Below, piece by piece: positions 30,015 through 39,246 of a DNA stretch of 64,000 nucleotides (positions are counted from its first letter, which is position 1; each line of letters opens with the position of its first letter). This DNA comes from Azolla caroliniana (Eukaryota > Polypodiophyta). Both the position numbers and the translations under genes were made by a program. Under the pieces are notes generated by a model, which worked only from the letters and a program-made list of their open reading frames with translations, was not told where the DNA came from and made no database searches. The stretch spans positions 13,888,001 to 13,952,000 of the forward strand of contig JBHGNT010000004.1 of NCBI GenBank assembly GCA_043228905.1. Direction: 5' to 3'.

Positions 30015-31124
30015 TATTGTGAAGTACGAAAGCTTCACATTAAAAGTCTACAAAAAGATAAATACGTAACTAAAATAAAATATATCTTGATAATGTTTTA
30101 TAAAGGTAATATTACAAGCACACTATGATAATATTATACATTATATGTAGAGGCAAATAAAAATATATATATTATATTACACAGACAAGAGAGAACTTGA
30201 ACCAATAACCCCCACCTTATGACTCTAAAACCTTACCATTTACCCTATAATTGTACTATCTATAAAACTATACATGTCTTATTTTATTTGAAGTAATATT
30301 GTATGGTTTAAATACTAAACCATATAATGTACTACATGTGCATCATATATTGTATTACATGGGCGAGAGATGACTTGAACCAACAACCTCCACATTATGA
30401 ACCTCAAAGCCTACCATTTAGCTAATATTCATTATATGTGTAAAAGAAAATGTGTTGTTTTATTTGAAGTAGCATTATATAGTCTAAATCAGGTAATGTA
30501 CTACATGTGCACCATATAGCACACATGCAAGTGCCCCTATTTGCATTTGTGACATATGGCCCACATGCAAAACCATCCCCTTCTTATAAAAGGAGAAGGG
30601 AGTATAGTCACAAAGATGGCAAGGAATCATTCAATCATATTGAATAGAATTATTGTATGGAATTGAGTGAAATTATATTGTAAGAGATATCATAATAGAG
30701 AAAGAGGGAGAGAAGGTAAAATCTATATACAATCTTCAAAAGACAAGAGAAGAACTAGCTGGGCGGCGGCAGTGCTCAACTCGCAACGAAAAGGCGAAGG
30801 TTAGAGTCTTATCCTCATCGAAAGATAGAAGAGAAGATTGTGGTCTACTATCAAGAAAGAGAAGAGCGACAACCTTGTGAGACAAAGTTTGACGGTTCAA
30901 CGACGCTCGCAACCATTTTGTAACTCTTTCATGAAATAATTATAATTTTCTTACATTCCCTCAATTACCATTTTACATCCTATCTTGTCATATGTTGTTG
31001 ATCATTATTTATCTATTTCTACTCTTTCGTCTATTCCGTCCAAAATCCCAGAGATTCCTTCCTCACTTTCACGTTATCTTCTATCTACCCAACGCTACAC
31101 TTCTAGGTGAGCCACGCCACGACA
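30015..31124 (+). repeat. GYP-2 5' LTR
   Basis: About 1110 bp, AT-rich, start TATTGTGAAG (TGTCGTGAAG in the 3' LTR), end CACGACA. U3 has a 178-bp tandem duplication (about 30173-30530), each unit with an antisense tRNA-like module. TATA-type sequence near 30585. Confidence 0.88.
30173..30530. repeat. 178-bp tandem duplication with antisense tRNA-like modules in GYP-2 U3
   Basis: CTTGAACC occurs at 30196 and 30374. Each unit, read on the minus strand, has TGGTTCAAG (B-box-like) preceded by a TGGTA-containing A-box-like region. The second unit's B box matches at 10 of 11 positions. Confidence 0.65.
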
Positions 31125-31129
31125 CAATT

Positions 31130-31145
31130 TGGTGAACCCGACATG
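31130..31145 (+). promoter_or_regulatory. GYP-2 primer binding site, not tRNA-Met
   Basis: TGGTGAACCCGACATG a few bases after the LTR. GYP-3 has TGGTGAACCCGACGTG in the same place. I cannot assign the tRNA. Confidence 0.7.
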
Positions 31146-31191
31146 AAACGGGGAAGTAGAAGAGACATCTAAAGTAAAGATCAACATCAAC

Positions 31192-31597
31192 ATGGCAAGT
31201 ACGAGTACAATGGATCCGGTAAGGTTGTTTATTGAAAAGTTGAATCAAGATCGATTATTTCATGCCTTACGAGAGAAGTCTGAGAGAAGATTGGTATGTT
31301 TGATGGCACAAATATTTCGAAGTATGTGAATATATATTATGATGAAATGGAAATCTTTGGCATGAATGATGTCAATATGATAGAATTTTTTTATAAATTG
31401 TGGACATGGAATTAAGAGATAGAAGTCATGAAATACAAACATTGCATAGTTTGGATTGGAATGCATTCAAAGAAGCACTTGTGTGTGAATATGCTCGTGA
31501 GGATTTCTCTCGCGTTACTATGTGTTCATTCCATGAATGGATCTTAAAAGAATGCAAGAGGAACTTGAAAAAGAATGCTAATTTGTTTCAATAGGCA
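31192..31597 (+). pseudogene. GYP-2 gag remnant
   Basis: Starts MASTSTMDPVRLFIEKLNQD (ATG 31192). After a frame break it reads FDGTNISKYVNIYYDEMEIF, then another break and stop, then RDRSHEIQTLHSLDWNAFKEAL and FHEWI (31420-31560). The last part matches the gag-like region of GYP-3 (EIQKTHDSWVSFKEAL and FHEWV), tying the two elements together. No zinc knuckle was seen. Confidence 0.75.
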
Positions 31598-33600
31598 TTG
31601 AAGGATAATGGAGTACTTGAAATGGAAGAGCACATTGAAAGTGTTATGGAAGAAATTTCTTTTGCAAATACTATAGAAGAGTTAGAAATGTATTTGAAAG
31701 AAGATGATGAGAGTGTTAGAAAGATACATGTAAACTCAATTGATATGTATTATAAAATTGATAGGTATAATTGTAAATATGAAGAAGTAGAAAGTTTATG
31801 TAATACAAAATACAAAACAATAGATAAAAAGGTCAAACTTGTTGCAGTACCATTACCTATTGGTAGTGAAGAGAAGATGGAGGCAACAGCAACCGAGCCT
31901 ATGCTTCGACCAATAGAGAAGATCGAACATCACTTCACTTTGGAGACAATAAATAACTTGAGAATCGGAGGGGGTAAATTTCTTCTGCAATTAGAGATCT
32001 CGACTTTCAAAGAAATGATCTTTAGGCTTGGGAAAGTGTTCGCATTCAAACCTGAGGAGATTGGTTGTGTAGATCCAAAGGTGGTGACGCCAATCATAAT
32101 ATTTACTATCCCTCATATTCCTTGGAATTTTAAATCTATTGCAGTATCGAGAGCTCGATTACCTCAATTGTTGGAGTTGCTAAGGGATAAAGTCAAGATG
32201 AAGATTTTAGAGCCTTCAAATACACCATACTCTAATAGATGGTTCACAGTTCCAAAGAAAGATGGTTCTCTAAGATTCATTCAAGATCTACAACCAATCA
32301 ACAAAATCACAATCCGAAATGCAGGAATTGGACTGGTCGTTGATGAATTTGCAAAAGCTTTTGCTAGAAGAGTGATTTACTCTGTGGGAGACCTATATTC
32401 AGGATACGACCAATTTCAACTAGCAATTGATAGTCGCAATATCACAACAATGAAAACACCAATTGGGTTGGTTCGAATGTGCACTCTACCTCAAGGTCTG
32501 ACAAATTCAGTTGCTCATATGATGAATGCAATGAACAAAGGTCTACATGAATACATCCCAAAGGTAACTATGCCTTTTTTAGATGATATTCCTATTAAAG
32601 GATGCTTAGAAAGAGAGAAAAATGACACTATGGTTGGAAATGGTTGTAGAAAGTTTGTGATGGATCATATTAATAATTGTGGAAGTATTTTAAATAAGCT
32701 TGAGCAGATACATTTGACACTATCAGGAGCAAAGTCAAGCTTTGGGTAGAACGAAGTTCTGATAGTTGGTCATATGTGTGGGTTGTATGGGAGGAAGCCA
32801 TCACCGATCAAAATTAACGCAATACAAAATATGAAGGAGGTTTGTGAATCGGTAACAGAGGTGAGAAGATTGTTAGGTGCATGTGTGTTTTATCATATTT
32901 GGTTACCACACTTTGCACATGTATTAGATCCTCTTTAACAACTTTTAAGAAAAGGGAGGAAGTTTATTTGGAATGATGAACATACACAAGTTGTTCAACA
33001 ATTGAAAGACGCATTATTGAAGGCTCCAGTTCTTCGTCAACTAGACTATAAAGGTGAAAGCCCAATGATAGTGACAGTTGATACTAGCTCAATTGGGATC
33101 GGTTGGGTTATCAACCAAGAAGATGAAGACCAACATCGATATGCTATCAGATTTGGAGCAAAGATATTAAATGAAAGACAAAGAAACTATGCAAAAGTTA
33201 AACGAGAATTGTGGGGTTTGCTTACTGCATTAAAAAACAGATAGAGATTACTTGATCGGAGCAGATGTAGTGGTTGAAACAAATTGTATGCCACTCATCG
33301 GAATGATAGCAAGTTGCACCACACCAGATATTGCAATGCTTCAGTGGATTGCATACATCAGAACCATGATCCCAGAATTACGACATATAAAGGGCAAAGA
33401 GAACCAAGTCGCAGATATGTTGTCAAGAGCAAGGTTCATAAATGAAAGGGTGATGCAAGCTGAAGATAAGAATTGGGCAACTATAAACCATCAAGTTGCT
33501 CATCAAGTATCCATTAAGCCTCATAATGAGTTTAATGTAAGCATAATGTTCAAAGACACGGAACGGAGTATGAAGGTTAGTGGTTGGAAATAGGAAATTT
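31598..33600 (+). pseudogene. GYP-2 pol, reverse transcriptase and RNase H
   Basis: Frame 31598-32749: a spacer with VDPKVVTPIIIFTIPHIPW, then RT with SNRWFTVPKKDGSLRFIQDLQ, DLYSGYDQFQLAID, MKTPIGLVRMCTLPQGLTNS and the catalytic FLDDIPIKG (FLDD at 32576-32587). The box after DD is IPIKG rather than the ILIYS usual in plant gypsy RT. A stop at 32747 and another at 32937 follow. RNase H: TVDTSSIGIGWVINQED and RQRNYAKVKRELWGL (33080-33240), stop at 33242, then IRTMIPELRHIKGKENQVADMLSRA (33360-33430). No protease DSG motif was found in front. Confidence 0.82.
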
Positions 33601-34880
33601 TCTAAAGACTCAAGAAGCCAACCCATCATGGTCGAAGAAGTAATTAAATGAATTTCGAAGACAGACATTCAAGTATTTTTTACATGAAGGGCATTTATGG
33701 AGGCGTCCAAAAAGGCCAATCGAAAATCCTCTTCGAGTCATTTGTAAGGATGAGATTAAGAGAAAATTAATTATTGAATTCCATGATAGTTTGTGGGCAG
33801 GACATAGATGCATATGGGCGACATTTATGAAGTTGAAAGAAAAGTATTGGTGGCCACATATGTATAAAGATGTAACGAAATTTGTGGAAACCTGTGAGGT
33901 CTGCCAGAGGTAGTCAACTATTCGGTATCGAGATGGGCTAAAACCAACATATTCATCATCAATGCATTATAAATGGATGGTCGATCTAGTGACAATGCCA
34001 CTTGGGGAAGGTCAAATGCGATATTTAGTACTAGCAAGAGAAGACCTTGCAAACCAAGTAGAAGGAAGACCACTACAACAAAAAACAACCAGAATTGTAT
34101 GTAAATTTTTATTAGAAGATGTAATATGTTGTTATAGGTGTGTTGGTAAAATAATTGCAGATAGAGGAGAACTTGATTCTGATGAAGCTAGACAATTCTT
34201 CAATCGGATAGGGGTCAAGTTATCACTTACAAGTACTTATAATCCAAAAGGCAATGGAAAGATTGAAAGAGGACATAGCCCAATAGTTAAGGCGATCATG
34301 TTGTAAAGGTAGAATAAGAGATTGGCCACGCATGCTACCTTATGAACTATGGGCAGATCAGACAACACATAGTTCGGTAACAGGATATATGCCAACTGAA
34401 CTAATACTTGGCCAAAAGCCCATCAATTATGTCATGGACATCTATTCCATGGAGAGAAGAGCTAAGCAAAGAAGAATTGCTTGCTTTGTGAATTCAACAA
34501 CTAGAGCGTCAGCCTGAAGATGTAGAATTAGCAGCCCAACGATTGAAGGACGCTTGACTAAAGAATAAAATTCATTTTGATAAAAATCACAGAATTCGAC
34601 ATAAGAAGATAGAAGAAGGGGATTGGGTGCTTGTGTATGATAGCAGTTTAGATAATCAACATAGCACCATCCGCAAATTCGCTGAAACATGGTTTGGGCC
34701 TTACATAGTAAGAAAAGTATATGATAACTTTACTTATAAACTTAGTGAATTGGTGGGACACTAATCCTAAACATGGTAGCTGGACAGAGGATAAAAGTAT
34801 TTAAGATAAGGTTTGAGCTATAACCTCCTCCAATAGATCAACATGACAATGAAAGAAAGTGGCACATGCCAGAGGATGTG
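33601..34880 (+). pseudogene. GYP-2 integrase remnant
   Basis: Zinc-finger region: FHDSLWAGHRCIW, KYWWPHMYKD and CEVCQR (33780-33912). Core: WMVDLVTMPLGEGQMRYLVLA (33970 on), IIADRGELDSDEARQFF, YNPKGNGKIERGH (to 34280), then TTHSSVTGYMPTELILGQKP. The DDE residues are discernible, D in MVDLV, D in ADRGELD, E in KIERGH. Stops at 33913, 34304 and 34515 break it. After this is a post-integrase tail (KFAETWFGPYIVRKVYDN) but no chromodomain. Confidence 0.8.
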
Positions 34881-34887
34881 GAGGTCT

Positions 34888-34899
34888 AGAGGGGGTGGA
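34888..34899 (+). promoter_or_regulatory. GYP-2 polypurine tract
   Basis: AGAGGGGGTGGA abuts the 3' LTR. GYP-3 ends its internal region with the same GGGGGTGGA. Confidence 0.85.
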
Positions 34900-35999
34900 T
34901 GTCGTGAAGTACGAAAGCTTCACATTAAAAGTCTACAAAAGGATAAATACATAACTAAAATAAAATATATTTTGATAATGTTTTATAAAGGTAATATTAA
35001 AAACACACTATGATAATATTATAGGCATTATATGTAGAGGCAAATAAAAATATATGTATTATATTACATGGACAAGAGAGAACTTGAACCAATAACCCCC
35101 ACCTTATGACTCTAAAACCTTACCATTTACCCTATAATTGTAGTATCTATAAAACTATACATGTCTTATTTTATTTGAAGTAATATTGTATGGTTTAAAT
35201 ACTAAACCATATAATGTACAACATATTTTGTATTACATGGGCGAGAGAAGACTTGAACCAACAACCTCCACATTATGAACCTCAAATCCTACCATTTAAC
35301 CAATACTCATTATATGTATAAAGAAAAATGTGTTATTTTATTTGAAGTAGCATTATATAGTCTAAATCAGGTAATGTACTACATGTGCACCATATAGCAC
35401 ACATGCAAGTGCCCCTATTTGCATTTGTGACATATGGCCCACATGCAAAACCATCCCCTTCTTATAAAAGGAGAAGGGAGTATAGTCACAAAGATGGCAA
35501 GGAATCATTCAATCATATTGAATAGAATTATTGTATGGAATTGAGCGAAATTATATTGTAAGAGATATCATAATAGAGAAAGAGGGAGAGAAGGTAAAAT
35601 CTATATACAATCTTCAAAAGACAAGAGAAGAACTAGCTTGGCGGCGGCAGTGCTCAACTCGCAACGAAAAGGCGAAGGTTCGAGTCTTATCCTCATCGAA
35701 AGATAGAAGGGAAGATTGTGGTCTACTATCAAGAAAAAGAAGAGCGACAACCTTGTGAGACAAAGTTTGACGGTTCAACGACGCTCGCAACGATTTTGTA
35801 ACTCTTTCATGAAATAATTATAATTCTTTTACATTCCCTCAATTATCATTTTACATCCTATCTTGTCATATGTTGATCACTATTTATCTATTTCTACTCT
35901 TTCGTCTATTCCGTCCAAAATCCCGGCGATTCCTTCCTCACTTTCATGTTATCTTCTGTCTACGCAACGCTACGCTTCTAGGTGAGCGACGCGACGACA
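34900..35999 (+). repeat. GYP-2 3' LTR
   Basis: About 1100 bp, TGTCGTGAAG...GACGACA; closely similar to the 5' LTR with scattered changes and small deletions. Confidence 0.88.
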
Positions 36000-37140
36000 A
36001 CGCTTCCATTTCCTCGTTCATCGCATCGACCCATCGTGGATCCTGTATGACTTCTAAAAGCGTCTCTGGTTCTCGTACTAATGATACCTTCATTATGAAC
36101 GCGTGATGATACGCCATGTACTCGTCATAGCCGAAACGGCTAACGAGGTTTTTTTCACGGGTGGACCGGCGTAGCTCTGCATCCGTGGGGACTATTGCTT
36201 TCGTCGTTCCATTTGTGTGAGTGTTGAGACCTTCAAATTCACTATCGAGAGAGTGAAGCACCTCAGTCTCTTCCTGATCTTCATATTCCCATGTTTTCGC
36301 CTTCCCTTTGTCCAGCTTCATACTCGGCTGAGATGTGCTTTGATCGCTTGACGGCTCTGATGGCCCATTTAGCCATGACGAGATTGGGTTGTCTTCAAAC
36401 ATCTGCGTGAGCCGATCCTTAGCTTCTATTTCTATTTCGGCGTGATCCGCATCGAGCGGAGTTGGAGTTGAAGTATTCTCTGGTGCGTACCAGGATGTGT
36501 ATTCGTCGAAGACTACGTCTCGGCTTGTTCGAGCTTTCCGGTTAGATGGGTCGTAGCATTTGTACCCCTTTTGTTCGAGTGAGTATCCTACGAGGATACA
36601 TTTCTCTGACTTTATATCGAGCTTTTGTCGCTTATCATCGGGAATGTGTACGTACGCGATTGCGCTGAAAATACGAAGGTGTGATAAGTCCGGCTTCTTT
36701 CCAAAGAACTTCTCATGCGGGGTTATGTCGTGTACTCCCGAGGTTGTGCACCTGTTCATGAGGTATATGGCCGTGTTCGCCACTTCTCCGCAGTACGATT
36801 TCGGTAGATTCTTCTCATTCATCATAGCCCAAGCGACTTCTACTATGTGCTGGTTTTTACGCTCAGCTACGCCGTTCTGCTGAGGTGTGTGACGACATGA
36901 GAATTCTCGTCGAATTCCTTCCTTTCAGAGATACGCCGTAAACTCATCTGAAAAGTATTCTTTGCCTCCATCTGATCGAAGGCAGCGTACATGCCGACCG
37001 GTAGCTTTTTCAACTTCAGCTTTGAACCTCTACAAGTGTCCCAACATTTCTCTCTTCTGATGTACAACATCCAAGATCCCTTTGCTCACATTCCGCTCTT
37101 TCAGGAATGGATGTCGGCGTTGCATTCCGAACTGGCACGC
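36000..37140 (-). pseudogene. COP-B2 piece 3: integrase and RT N-terminus
   Basis: Minus strand, between GYP-2 and SUSHI-2. Integrase core pieces: ACQFGMQRRHPFLKERNVS (37135), KSEMLGHL-type, VGMYAAFDQMEAKNTF (mutated LRSDGG block), QNGVAERKN-type at about 36870, then an open frame MMNEKNLPKSYCGEVANTAIYLMNRCTTS (36825), KCILVGYSLEQKGYKCY and the linker SWLNGPSEPSSDQSTSQPS. RT start SRFGYDEYMAYHHAF and DPRWVDAMNEEMEAL at the left end. The right end rejoins 60872 in frame (CEACQFG) when SUSHI-2 and one CACGC are removed. Confidence 0.9.
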
Positions 37141-37202
37141 TGTCATGATAACACTCACATCATGCATCGAAAGGATCATGACACTCACATTATGACTCGA
37201 AA

Positions 37203-37257
37203 GGATTTGAACCCAGGACCTTGTTGTACACATGTCAAATCCTTAACCATTCTTATA
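37203..37257 (-). repeat. tRNA-like module, antisense in SUSHI-2 U3
   Basis: On the minus strand, A-box-like TATAAGAATGG (37257-37247) and a perfect B box GGTTCAAATCC (37213-37203). It is repeated in the 3' LTR (B box 60478-60468). Confidence 0.6.
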
Positions 37258-37330
37258 GGTATAGTTTTTAGAATATGAAATCTAATATCATCTGAATATT
37301 CTATATTACTCTACATTTTAGAATGACCTA

Positions 37331-37429
37331 GAATATTCTAGAGTGTTCTATACCACTAGAACCTTCTAGAATACTCTAGAGATCTTCTAGATTACTCTAC
37401 ATTCTAGGATAACCTAGAATATTCTAGAG
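37331..37429. promoter_or_regulatory. Heat-shock-element array in SUSHI-2 U3
   Basis: GAATATTC at 37331; GAA-CC-TTC-TA-GAA at 37369-37381 (a perfect three-unit element); GAA-TA-TTC-TA-GAG at 37417-37429, 15 bp before TATA. Further TCTAGA-centred units lie between. The 3' LTR repeats this (60635-60647). Confidence 0.6.
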
Positions 37430-37443
37430 TGTTCTCTATTACT

Positions 37444-37451
37444 TATAAATA
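37444..37451 (+). promoter_or_regulatory. SUSHI-2 TATA box
   Basis: TATAAATA. The predicted transcript start is about 33 nt downstream, at 37477. Confidence 0.8.
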
Positions 37452-37476
37452 GGGGTCTACCACTCATCCCAAACCT

Positions 37477-37488
37477 AAATTGGTTCAA
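37477..37488 (+). promoter_or_regulatory. SUSHI-2 predicted RNA 5' end / self-primer
   Basis: AAATTGGTTCAA is the exact reverse complement of the primer site at 37601-37612 and lies 33 nt after the first T of TATA. The 3' LTR has the same 12-mer at 60753-60764, again 33 nt from its TATA. Confidence 0.65.
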
Positions 37489-37562
37489 TGCCATTTTGTA
37501 GCCTACTCTTTGTAATCCATTTTACTCTTCAATATAGTAATTCTCTTTCAATTCTCTTTCTA

Positions 37563-37594
<32 letters not shown>

Positions 37595-37600
37595 GACAGT

Positions 37601-37612
37601 TTGAACCAATTT
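37601..37612 (+). promoter_or_regulatory. SUSHI-2 primer binding site (self-complementary)
   Basis: TTGAACCAATTT, two bases (GT) after the LTR end. It bears no similarity to initiator tRNA-Met. SUSHI-3 has TTGAACCGAATTT at the same two-base offset. Confidence 0.7.
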
Positions 37613-37685
37613 TTTCCTTTCATCTCTTCGTCTTCCACAAACCCTAACAAGTTCTCTTCTTCCTTCTTCTCTCCCCTCATAAGCT

Positions 37686-38224
37686 ATGGAGTCCGTGAGT
37701 GAACAAGAATACATGCGTGTTCTTTCTAAGCTCGACATGCTCATGAATAAATTTGTGGCATTAGAGCATGAGAATCAAAGGCTACTTGGAGACCTACAAC
37801 ACGTGAGCGCCAAAAAAGCTCAACAATATGAAGAGTTATCAGAGCGGGTTCATCAACTCAAGGCGACTATATTGTCATTACGAGAGCAAGTGTTGGGGGC
37901 TCAATACTCCCCTAAAGAGCCAAAGATCAGCCTCTCCGCCAAGTTTGATGGTACGAGGTCTTTATTTCGAGGCTTTTTGAATCAAGTTCGTCTGGTTATT
38001 CATCTACATCGCAATCGGTATCCAACTGATGTTGCTCGTATGGGATTAGTGGGAACTTTGTTATGCGGTATGGCATTAGCATGGTTCGCACCACTTCTCA
38101 AGAAGAAATAACCATTGCTAGAGGATTTCGAGGCATTTGTTGAAGAGTTTCAAGCTAGTTTCGAAGACACTGACACCGCTAGGACAGCGATAAACAAGAT
38201 TCGAAGGCTTCGACAAGGAGATCG
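37686..38224 (+). pseudogene. SUSHI-2 gag, N-terminal piece
   Basis: The ATG at 37686 starts MESVSEQEYMRVLSKLDML. Residues 10-75 form a probable coiled coil (heptads with L/V/I: ALEHENQRLLGDLQHV ... LKATILSLREQV). The capsid domain follows: KISLSAKFDGTRSLFRGFLNQV and YPTDVARMGLVGTLLCGMALAWFAPL, with the pattern F-G-x-FL-Q...ALAW-PL seen in sushi/PEG10/Tf1-type Gag. A TAA at 38109 stops it; the frame continues DFEAFVEEFQASF and RTAINKIRRLRQGD to the solo LTR at 38225. Confidence 0.85.
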
Positions 38225-38496
38225 TGACAGGAATGCACACTCCCTTCCTCAACACTCCGCCACAACCGAGTCTAAAATCGAACACAGAAAACGGATAATG
38301 AAACGCACGACACAAAGGAGAGAAGAGTACACATGATGTTTAACGTGGAAAACCCTGAGAGGGAAAAACCACGGGAGTCCACAAACTCCAAACTATCACT
38401 ATATCACAATGATTACAACAGTGAGCTCAAGGAGGCAACGACCTCGTGCTCACGATCTTCACCACAGGCGGCGGTTACAAGAGAGGCAACGACCTC

Positions 38497-38541
<45 letters not shown>

Positions 38542-39022
38542 ACACTGTTACACGCTCTCTAGTCTTGCACCAACAAGAATGACAACATCACCTTCTAAGT
38601 TTGCTCTAAGTCATATTTATACTAATATGACTTTTCGGCTATTTATAAATATAGCCCCGATGGACTCTCAGAAAAAACATATTTATGAATATGTCCCTTC
38701 ATCCAGTGAGCACTTCTCACCGGGCCTTCATCATCCGGCTCCTGCCGGGTACTCCTCATCCGGTTCTCACCTGGTCTTCCGTAGCCGGGTACTCCTCATC
38801 TGGTTCTCACTGGGTCTTCCGTAGCCGGGTACTTGTCATCCGGTTCTCACCGGGTCTTCCGTAGCCGGGTACTTGTCATCCGGTTCACATCGGGTCTTCC
38901 GTAGCCTGGTAGTCCACATTCGGTTTCAGCCTCGGCCTATCGGCCTCAGCCGAGTTTACTCATCAGTACTGTTCTTCTCACTTCCCATCCGGAGTCGATT
39001 TCCATCCCGTGTCGGCGTAAGC
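38225..39022 (-). repeat. COP-C2, diverged COP-C-type solo LTR
   Basis: Minus-strand sequence matching the COP-C1 LTR: CACAACCGAG and AACACAGAAAACGG (U5, 38258-38293), GGCAACGACCTCGTGCTCACG, a CT run, the hairpin trio (38609-38690) and five or so diverged copies of the 54-bp U3 repeat (38725-38920). Proposed ends TGACAGG (38225) and CGTAAGCA (39022) are set by where SUSHI-2 gag stops and restarts; no target duplication was found, so the right limit may be off by tens of bases. Confidence 0.65.
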
Positions 39023-39246
39023 AGTCGATTTCCGTCTCTTCGCATGTGATATCCCTTGGGATGAGGCAGCCATAATGGATCAATTCCGTCAAGGTTTGTG
39101 AAACGATGTCAAAGATCTTCTTCTTACATTCCCTGAAGATCCGAAGTCGCTTAAAAAAGCCATTAGTCGAGCCGTGCAATGTGATAATCGCCTATTAGAG
39201 CGAAATTCTAAGCGCCAACAAATGTTACGCCGTCAACCGTCAACAA
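39023..39246 (+). pseudogene. SUSHI-2 gag, second piece
   Basis: Resumes as VDFRLFACDIPWDEAAIMDQF, matching SUSHI-3 NFPLLVANIPWDDLALMDQF. A TGA (about 39106) lies in the QGL-NDVKDLLLTFPEDPKSL stretch. It continues to CDNRLLERNSKRQQMLRRQ, where COP-A2 sequence starts at 39247. The zinc knuckle expected next is missing. Confidence 0.8.

Larger units (their letters stand above)
30015..35999 (+). mobile_element. GYP-2, divergent Ty3/gypsy element
   Basis: Two LTRs of about 1.1 kb (30015-31124, 34900-35999). The target duplication is a probable 4-bp ACGT / ACGC (30011-30014, 36000-36003; one CpG change). Removing it rejoins the COP-B2 RT frame (MEAL / CKNETW). Its PBS is not initiator tRNA-Met, and its RT has the unusual FLDDIPIKG box. 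Coding is broken by stops. Confidence 0.9.
37141..37598 (+). repeat. SUSHI-2 5' LTR
   Basis: 458 bp, TGTCATGATAAC...TTGACA. U3 holds an antisense tRNA-like module, an HSE-rich stretch (about 37325-37430) and TATA; a CT run lies near the end. Confidence 0.95.

Noticed and set aside
31598-34880. Recent horizontal transfer of GYP-2 from a fungus
   Set aside because: Only motif style suggests it; no phylogeny can be run, and the element is old and decayed with plant-style neighbours.
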